Shown here: piece after piece, positions 58,884-64,000 of the stretch
How the letters are laid out: each line of letters begins with the position of its first letter
How positions within the stretch are numbered: the first letter of the stretch is position 1
NCBI RefSeq assembly: GCF_005893125.1
Contig: NZ_VCJS01000054.1
Span: forward strand, 1-64,000
DNA: 64,000 bases
Source of the DNA: Nonomuraea basaltis
GTDB lineage: Bacteria > Actinomycetota > Actinomycetes > Streptosporangiales > Streptosporangiaceae
Reading direction: 5' to 3'
Translations under genes and position numbers: made by a program
The notes under the pieces: model-generated
What the model was told of the DNA's origin: nothing
Seen by the model: only the letters and a program-made list of their open reading frames with translations
Databases searched by the model: none

Positions 58884-59719
58884 TCAGTGCCAGGGATTGG
58901 GTAGCAGGTCGAGCAGCCAGCGCTGGATCCGCTCAGCCTTGCGGCAGGCAGCGCGGAGTTCGGTGGTACCAGCGTTCGGGCGTAACACCGCGTGTAGCGT
59001 GGCCTGCAGGTCGCGTAGCAGAGCTTCGCACTCATTGTCCATGTCCGAGCGGACCGGTCGTTTCAGGGTGAGTTCGTCCAGCAGAGACGCGGCGCTGGCG
59101 GACAGCGCGGTCCAGCTGGCCCCGTCGAACGCCGTGGCGCTCAGGATGTACGCGAGCGACTCCCAGGTCCCTTGCTCTAGCGCGGTGACGGGGGAGGCGA
59201 CCCTTGGGACCGCGGGCTCGACGCGTCCCACTTGGTGGCATATGTCGTCCGCGATCTGGCTGATCGTGCGGAGGATCTTCCGGGACTTGATGGTCATCGA
59301 GCGCAGTTCGCGCAGGTCTGTGTACTGGCGCTCGTTCAGCTTCCTGGCGAGCTCGTCGGGAGACCGGGCCCCGTCTTCGATCAGTGGGGTTGTGATGTAG
59401 TAGACCGGAATAATTAGGGAGCGCCGCCCGGAGCGCCTTTCTCGGTCGAGGAAGCGCTCGACCTCGCGGCGACAGTAAGCGCTGTTGAAGAAGTGTGGTG
59501 ACATGATCGGAATGGCGCTGACGCCTCGAGTGCACGGTCGATCTCAACCGCCCAGTCGTCTCCCGACCTGAGGTCGTACTTGCTCTGATAGATGTGGAAC
59601 GGTTGGCCGTTCTTACTCGCAACCTCGCTGGTCAGCGCTTCGCGGAGGTCGCTGATCGTGCCCTTATCGGCGCGTTCGTTGAATTCGGAGTAGCTCATGA
59701 AGGCCGCAGGACCACTCAT
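58884..59719 (-). pseudogene. TIR-domain protein gene with a one-base frameshift
   Basis: Joining two frames gives about 278 residues. N-terminal part: AAFMSYSEFNERADKGTI, then FHIYQSKYDLRSGDDWAVEI and DRALEAS. After a shift near 59513-59518, the second frame continues IPIMSPHFFNSAYCRREVERFLDRERR, completing a TIR fold including the likely catalytic Glu of YCRREVE. One missing base there restores the usual S-x-x-IPI spacing. The C-terminal 120 residues are helical and unassigned. TIR proteins of this type cleave NAD+ in antiphage systems. The start overlaps the SLATT gene stop (ATGA). Inactive unless the shift is an error or is bypassed. Confidence 0.72.
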
Positions 59720-60168
59720 TTTGCATCCTTCGCTTCGGATCGCTGCGCAACGAGTTGCAGCCAGTTGTCCATCTCCTGGCGTTCGATGCGCGTGATCGCG
59801 TCAACGAGTAGCTGATCCCTGGTGGCCGGATCGTCAAAGGGTTTCCCACCCGTGCGATGACGACGGCGCTCGGCCTCCACCGCCTCCCGCGCCGCACTGA
59901 ACCGTAGGTAGTCGTCATGCCAGTGGAAGACGGACCTCAGCCCTGTGACGATGACGATTAAGCCGCCCAGGATCGCGGGCGCCTTGGCGTCTCCTGGAGT
60001 TAGTACAGCAGAGACCGGGACGGCCGCCGACAGCACGAGTTGGAGGGACTCCGACAGCCGGTAGAAGCGCCTGGCCTTGCCGGCAGCTCGGCGGTACCAC
60101 GCATAGGATTCATCGGCCAAGGTCAAGGCGTAGACAGCGGGAGTCATCTCCTCCGACTGCTCAGCCAT
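59716..60168 (-). CDS. SLATT/DUF4231-like two-TM protein
   Basis: 150 residues from the ATG with GGAG six bases upstream. A helical N terminus (ALTLADESYAWYRRAAGKARRFYRLSE) is followed by two membrane helices (LQLVLSAAVPVSAVL and APAILGGLIVIVTGLRSVF), then a long amphipathic helix (YLRFSAAREAVEAERRRH). This is the layout of SLATT domains (DUF4231), predicted membrane effectors found beside nucleotide-cyclase, SLOG or TIR sensors in bacterial conflict systems. Coupled to the TIR gene by an ATGA overlap, which supports a shared defence role. Confidence 0.72.
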   Translation of the reverse strand: MAEQSEEMTPAVYALTLADESYAWYRRAAGKARRFYRLSESLQLVLSAAVPVSAVLTPGDAKAPAILGGLIVIVTGLRSVFHWHDDYLRFSAAREAVEAERRRHRTGGKPFDDPATRDQLLVDAITRIERQEMDNWLQLVAQRSEAKDAK

Positions 60169-60299
60169 GTATCGCTCCAGAGGTCCGTGGACGGACGGCA
60201 CCTTGTGCCCATGATGCAGCCGGGTTGCCTCTTAGGCTACTGATGCGGTTGTAAAGGCGAATGAGGGACAGCCAGCCCTTGGAACAAACGCAGCTCGGG

Positions 60300-60313
60300 C
60301 TGCTGTACAGCAG
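60300..60313. promoter_or_regulatory. Perfect 14-bp palindrome upstream of the SLATT-TIR operon
   Basis: CTGCTGTACAGCAG reads the same on both strands, and a related half-site (GTACAGCA) follows at 60317-60325. It lies about 130 bases upstream of the SLATT start in a 411-base gap that otherwise holds no gene. Plausible operator; no regulator is identified. Confidence 0.4.
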
Positions 60314-60524
60314 TGTCGTACAGCAACATCGTCGTATTCGATCACACGTGACCGTCCCGCATTTACCGTCTGAGCAGGCTGGTATGTCGCTGACGAGGCG
60401 TGCGCCCTTCCCTTGTAAACAGATGGTGGGCGTGTGTGATCAGATCATCGGGAGTCGGCGGGCTATGGGTGCATGGAGATGGGCAGTTCTTCCTGTCTGG
60501 AGGACGTCGCCGAGGTTGAAGTCG

Positions 60525-60554
60525 GCCGAGGCCGCGCGAGCCCTGCGGCTCGGC
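60525..60554 (-). terminator. Hairpin after the ankyrin/DUF6461-like gene
   Basis: GCCGAG (60525-60530) pairs with CTCGGC (60549-60554), and CCGC with GCGG inside it. It lies 26 bases past the stop of the leftward gene. No clear U-tract. Confidence 0.45.
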
Positions 60555-60579
60555 CTCTTGGGGGCGGGCGGTCCATGCG

Positions 60580-61563
60580 TCAGGCCCAGAAGTCGCGCTC
60601 GGGCAGTCGCATCCACATGTCGGGTGGGCCAAGGATCGGCCGGGCATCGGCCAGGCGCAAGCCCGCGCCGGCACAGCAGTAGGCCACCGCGCGGAAGTGG
60701 TAAAGGTAGGTGGCGAGGATCTCCTCAGCGGGGTCGTCCGGGGAGACTGTGCCTCCGCCGGGATGCTTATCCCAGGCTTCGAGGGCGCCGTCCCGGGCGA
60801 CCCGTCCCTGGTTGCCGCTCTTGGGGTTGGCGTACATGGCGTAGCACACGGTGCCCAGCGAGAGGCGCTTGATGACGCCGGGAGTGGAGCCGCCGTATCC
60901 CCACGGTTGGGTGATGACGCAGCCACCGGGCACGTCCGTGATGCCGACGATGGTCAGGCTGTGGTCGACGTCCGACCATGGGTCGTCCTCGATCAGTTCG
61001 AGGTCATCCTCATTGGCGGGAGTGGCTTCGAGTCGCCGTGTTGCCTCTGCCGCGGTGATGCCGGCCACGCAGGCCAGGCTCAGGCCCTCGCGGGAGCAGT
61101 CGCCGAGCGCGGTGATCAAACGTCTGGCTTCCGTCGCGGCGGCGGCCTCGGCTTCGGACAGACCGATCTCCGGGGACGGGACGGGGAAGAGGTCGGGAGT
61201 GGGACCGGCCAGGCTGAGGCGGCCGGGGGACCAGCCGTTCATCATGGGGCGCCACGGGTCGGCTCCAGCGGCGACGAGGGCCCGGGCATTGTCGGGGCGG
61301 TTGGCGAATACGGCCGCCCACAGCGCGGTCCGGCCCTCATGCTCCGCATCGATGTCGTCGACACGCCTGGCCAGCTCGGTGATCACTTCAGGCGAGCCGC
61401 GCCCGGCCGCGGCGTGCAGCGGCCTTCCATGAAGCCGCACGCCGGAGTTCGGATCGGCGCCCGCGTTGAGCCGGGCACGGATCAGGCCGAGATCCGTCCA
61501 GTCGCTCCGGCCTGTGCCGGACCAGCCTATGCCGGACCATCCGGCTCCGTCGGTGACAGCCAT
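60580..61563 (-). CDS. Ankyrin-repeat protein with DUF6461-like C-terminal domain
   Basis: 327 residues; ATG preceded by AAGGAG. Residues about 22-110 contain ankyrin-type repeats (ARLNAGADPNSGVRLHGRPLHAAAGRG, then DAEHEGRTALWAAVFANRPDNARALVAAGADP). From about 160 there is a second domain: LACVAGITAAEATRRLEA, GGCVITQPWGYGGSTPGVIKRLS, GTVCYAMYANPKSGNQGRVARDG. This matches the pattern of the protein starting at 63589 and of DUF6461. Such fusions suggest a protein-binding module plus an unknown effector or sensor. Soluble; no catalytic motif recognised. Confidence 0.68.
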   Translation of the reverse strand: MAVTDGAGWSGIGWSGTGRSDWTDLGLIRARLNAGADPNSGVRLHGRPLHAAAGRGSPEVITELARRVDDIDAEHEGRTALWAAVFANRPDNARALVAAGADPWRPMMNGWSPGRLSLAGPTPDLFPVPSPEIGLSEAEAAAATEARRLITALGDCSREGLSLACVAGITAAEATRRLEATPANEDDLELIEDDPWSDVDHSLTIVGITDVPGGCVITQPWGYGGSTPGVIKRLSLGTVCYAMYANPKSGNQGRVARDGALEAWDKHPGGGTVSPDDPAEEILATYLYHFRAVAYCCAGAGLRLADARPILGPPDMWMRLPERDFWA

Positions 61564-61914
61564 GACACTCCTTGACGCGCTGGATAGGTGAGTGACTGAT
61601 CATGGACTACAAGGCCGACAGTTTCCGCCTGCTATCGCGGGAGGCATCAGAGGTAGGTCGGTGCAAACGCAGACGCTAACAACAGCCCTGGATGATCACG
61701 GACGCTTGTGGATGGACCAATCCCTCACAGCGATGTGCGTGCTGGGCCATTGGAAGGCCGTGGACGGCTGTGGAGGATCTCGTTCTCACTCGTAATGAAG
61801 CGTTCGGCTGAGGTCGTGACGATCGCCGACTTCGGTCCTCGCCGACCATGGCTGGGGCGATCGACGCCGAGGCCCTCCTACGTCGGGCCCCGGCACCGGA
61901 TGACCATGGCTGAG

Positions 61915-61938
61915 GTGACGGCAATGCTGACGGCAACG
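61915..61938 (+). repeat. Tandem 12-bp repeat, candidate integrase arm site 2
   Basis: GTGACGGCAATG followed directly by CTGACGGCAACG, matching the STGACRRCAAYG pair pattern. It lies 83 bases to the left of the tRNA-Phe 3' fragment, the same distance as arm site 1 from its core. Confidence 0.72.
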
Positions 61939-62020
61939 TCAGCCACCAGTCCCATACGAGCTGCACCGTGAACACCCACGTACCCCAAGTTCACCAGCTG
62001 CGAACAGGCCGATCGCTACA

Positions 62021-62066
62021 CCTGAAAAGCGGAAGGTCGGCAGTTCGACCCTGCCCCTGACCACCA
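62021..62066 (+). tRNA. 3' half of a tRNA-Phe gene (att-type fragment, 5' half absent)
   Basis: From the anticodon loop on, the sequence fits a tRNA-Phe: loop CTGAAAA (anticodon GAA), GCGGA, variable AGGTC, T-arm GGCAG-TTCGACC-CTGCC, acceptor strand CCTGACC, A and encoded CCA. The bases before it (GATCGCTACA) do not pair with GCGGA and there is no D-arm or 5' acceptor, so the gene is incomplete. The first 18 bases are repeated at 58227. Typical of an integration site in the anticodon arm. Confidence 0.75.
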
Positions 62067-62084
62067 TCCTTGAACAGCAGAAAC

Positions 62085-62115
62085 GCCCCGGACGGATCAT
62101 CGTTCGGGGCTTTTT
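62085..62115 (+). terminator. Rho-independent terminator behind the tRNA-Phe fragment
   Basis: GCCCCGGACG (62085-62094) and CGTTCGGGGC (62101-62110) form a 10-base stem with one G-T wobble and a six-base loop, followed by TTTTT. Position right after a tRNA 3' end is typical. Confidence 0.82.
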
Positions 62116-62123
62116 GGTCTCCA

Positions 62124-62147
62124 GTGACAGCAACGCTGACAGCAACG
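62124..62147 (+). repeat. Tandem 12-bp repeat, candidate integrase arm site 3
   Basis: GTGACAGCAACG followed by CTGACAGCAACG, the third instance of the paired 12-base pattern. It lies to the right of the tRNA fragment and its terminator, so the fragment is flanked by arm-like sites on both sides. Confidence 0.72.
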
Positions 62148-62194
62148 TCCGCTCATCGTTCTACGATCAGCTATCCCTACTAATGGGAGGCGAA

Positions 62195-62881
62195 GTGGGA
62201 AACGGTGACGGTGTTGAGTTCTCGCCGGCTAACTTGACGGCCAGCCTGGAACAGATGCTGAAGCTGACCGTCGGCGTCGATCCTGACGAGGAACCGGCGC
62301 TCGTCAGCGCTGCTGCGGTTGGCTTGGTGCTTGATGCTTGGCGTAACAGTCCTCTCGAGGACATTCACTCCGAGGACAACGGGCCGAGCGACGGCGAGAT
62401 GTTTGCGCAGAGTGTCTACCTGTACAGGAAGGCGAAGACCGCGCTGACAGCCGCAAGGAAAGGGAATCTTCGCCCGATGTTCGCTCTCGAAGGGATGATT
62501 ACCAACCCTCAGAGACGATGGGCAGGCGGCTCTTCGTTCACTTTGGCCAGTACCGGTGCTGATCTCGCGGCATTCCATGAGCATGTTGAGAGCCGACTGT
62601 GGTACGTAAGATCCGTGATCGAAGAGGAGGGCTGGAGAGCCGCGCTCCTCAGGAAGGCATTCTCTGCTGTGAGCGCTTCCCATCACTACGGGATGCCAAA
62701 GTGGCCGCACCTGGTCGACGGAGCAATGATCCGTCTCGCCGCGTTCGAGTCAGAACTGCTGCCAGAACCCCTAAAGGATCAAGAAGCTGCTCGGACGGCA
62801 CTCCGTGAAGAGCCGGACCGCTTAGGGATCGATGCACTGGAATGGCTGATCGCGCGGGGTTTCTTGTTGCAACAACTGTAG
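62195..62881 (+). CDS. Unrecognised protein beside the integrase
   Basis: 228 residues from a GTG with GGGAGG four bases upstream; an ATG four codons earlier lacks a ribosome site, and still earlier in-frame starts run into the terminator. Acidic, mainly helical (LTASLEQMLKLTVGVDPDEEPA, YLYRKAKTALTAARKGNLRP, AFHEHVESRLWYVRSVIEEEGW). No domain recognised. Lies between the candidate arm site and the recombinase gene, pointing at it, so it is probably cargo of the mobile element. Confidence 0.55.
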   Translation: MGNGDGVEFSPANLTASLEQMLKLTVGVDPDEEPALVSAAAVGLVLDAWRNSPLEDIHSEDNGPSDGEMFAQSVYLYRKAKTALTAARKGNLRPMFALEGMITNPQRRWAGGSSFTLASTGADLAAFHEHVESRLWYVRSVIEEEGWRAALLRKAFSAVSASHHYGMPKWPHLVDGAMIRLAAFESELLPEPLKDQEAARTALREEPDRLGIDALEWLIARGFLLQQL

Positions 62882-62919
62882 AGGCCCTCACCCGCAGGTG
62901 AGGGCCATCCCTCAGCGGC

Positions 62920-63561
62920 TCAGGATAGGGCGTCCCCGAGCTTCTTGAGCGCGGTGCGCTTATCGTCGAGCGACACATGGGCGTAGATCGTCATGGTGAC
63001 TTCGATGTCGCTGTGGCCGACGATGTCGCGGACGACCTGGGGCGGGACGCCGAGGTTGAGCAGGAGCGTCACGCAGGTGTGGCGGAGGTCGTGGAAGCGT
63101 ATCTCTCCGAGGCCGGCGGCTTTGCGGATCGTTCCCCAGTTCCTCCGTAGGTTGTCCGGCTCCATCGGGGTCCCGCAGCGAGAGGGGAAGACCAGGCCAT
63201 GTTCTTTCCAGTCCTCCCAGCGGTCCGAGCGTTCGGCGAACAGCTTCCTTCGGTGCTCCTTCAGGGCCTCCACACAGATGGGCGGCAGCGGGACGGTCCG
63301 TTCCGAGTCGGAGGTCTTGGGACGGACGAACTGGAGGCGACCCGCGACCCGCTGGAGGCTTTGGACCACTTCCAACTTGCCGATCTCAAGGTCGACGTCC
63401 GTCCAGCGGAGCCCGAGGAGTTCCCCACGGCGCAGGCCGAGGCAGAGTGCCAGGACGTACAGCGCGTAGAGGCGGTGTTCCCGAGCGGCCTTGAGGACGG
63501 CGCGCGCCTGCGGGACGGGCAACTGATCTTGTCTCACATCTGCGAAGATCTTGCACTCCAT
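62920..63561 (-). pseudogene. Tyrosine recombinase/integrase, 5' truncated
   Basis: 213 residues carrying a full catalytic domain: Arg in LGLRRGELLGLRW, Lys region RPKTSDSERTVPL, HxxR in FHDLRHTCVTLLL, and His...Tyr in VGHSDIEVTMTIYAHV. The arm-binding and core-binding domains (about 170-190 residues in pSAM2-like integrases) are missing. The first 12 residues (MECKIFADVRQD) are unrelated, and a rightward gene begins only 28 bases away. Likely non-functional remnant of the element that used the tRNA-Phe site. Confidence 0.82.
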
Positions 63562-63588
63562 ACACCTGAAGTGACGGAGTTACATGAC

Positions 63589-64000
63589 ATGAGCAATGGG
63601 CAACCTGCGGGCTCTGATGTGTATCGCTACTACCAGCGCCTACTCAAGGATCACTGGCTGGGAACCGGCATTTGCTGGACCGTTGTCGTTCCTGACGATG
63701 GAAAGCCACTTACACTCACCGAGATTGGCGAACGGGTGAGTGGCGGCGCAAGTCACGAGGTCCATGAGGCGGCTCGCTTCGAGGACGACTACTCCGACGA
63801 GGGCGCCTGGGCTGTGCTGGTAGGCCAGTCCGGGCCGATAACCGAGTTGTTCGAGTACAACGGGTTCCACGGCGTCCACCCCCCGGTGCTTCCGCGTCTC
63901 AGCGCCGGTGCTCGCGCTTACAGCGTCTACTGGAACGTGAACGCCAACAACAGCATCGGCTTCGCCGCTGACGGAGAGATGCTGCTCATGGTCGACGCCA
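63589..64000 (+). CDS. DUF6461-family protein, 3' end beyond the window
   Basis: At least 137 residues, open to the window edge. Opening: MSNGQPAGSDVYRYYQRLLK. Family-like blocks: WAVLVGQSGPITELFEYNGFH, RLSAGARAYSVYWNVNANNS and IGFAADGEMLLMVDA. These fit the actinobacterial DUF6461 family and also the C-terminal half of the ankyrin protein at 60580. No function is known to me. Its 5' end abuts the truncated integrase, so it marks the deletion junction. Confidence 0.7.
   Translation, partial: MSNGQPAGSDVYRYYQRLLKDHWLGTGICWTVVVPDDGKPLTLTEIGERVSGGASHEVHEAARFEDDYSDEGAWAVLVGQSGPITELFEYNGFHGVHPPVLPRLSAGARAYSVYWNVNANNSIGFAADGEMLLMVDA

Overview
The window comes from a high-GC, mycelial-type actinomycete, most likely a Streptosporangiaceae relative such as Nonomuraea. 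Support: about 70% GC; mycothiol-dependent formaldehyde genes; a Tad pilus locus with a LysM-BTAD protein; an ESX/type VII locus rich in WXG100 proteins; an acyl-CoA carboxylase with an epsilon subunit; and many GTG/ATG starts overlapping upstream stops. The genus is an inference. The first 18 bases look like a transposon-library adapter end, so the left edge is a contig end and not biology.

Layout. 0-14.6 kb: type VII secretion locus (eccD, a YbaB-like protein, two WXG100 proteins, two 'short helical protein plus long tailed protein' bicistrons, further tailed or membrane substrates, eccB, and a large FHA-containing EccC/EssC-type ATPase). 14.9-25.2 kb: a tightly overlapping Tad/Flp pilus operon (SAF-domain CpaB-like, CpaE/TadZ, TadA, TadB, TadC, Flp pilin, three TadE/F/G-like pseudopilins, LysM-BTAD membrane protein, lipoprotein, secreted protein). 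25.3-28.3 kb: alkylation repair pair (ogt, ada-alkA fusion) and a NYN nuclease-like gene. 28.4-44.6 kb: mostly core metabolism: acyl-CoA carboxylase beta/epsilon, an ABC exporter, ppc, epoxide hydrolase, a secreted repeat protein, fdhD behind a 52-codon remnant of a molybdopterin oxidoreductase, birA, a PH-domain protein, a class III cyclase, the mycothiol formaldehyde pair, and iron-box controlled bfd-bfr. 44.6-56.3 kb: GH95 glycosidase, methyltransferase, decayed GNAT region, two-component system, GtrA protein, purK-purE separated by a striking 72-bp triplicate, UDP-glucose dehydrogenase, and acyl-CoA dehydrogenase.

56.3-64 kb is an accessory island with lower GC and much decay. It holds an HTH-regulator remnant, a MarP-like lipoprotein protease, a candidate defence operon (SLATT/DUF4231 two-TM protein, TIR protein with a one-base frameshift, helical protein), an ankyrin protein with a DUF6461-like tail, a tRNA-Phe 3' half, a second partial anticodon-arm copy, three tandem 12-bp repeat pairs that look like integrase arm sites, a 5'-truncated tyrosine recombinase, and a DUF6461 gene running off the right edge.

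Most interesting: (i) the SLATT-TIR-helical operon; (ii) the family of tandem duplications whose units begin exactly at start codons (purE, pccB, a TadE-like gene), one of which creates a 72-codon ORF joined to purK and purE by stop/start overlaps; (iii) the tRNA-Phe half-sites with paired arm repeats, suggesting stacked integration and loss; (iv) the duplicated PE/PPE-like bicistron with a shared C-terminal tail in the type VII locus.
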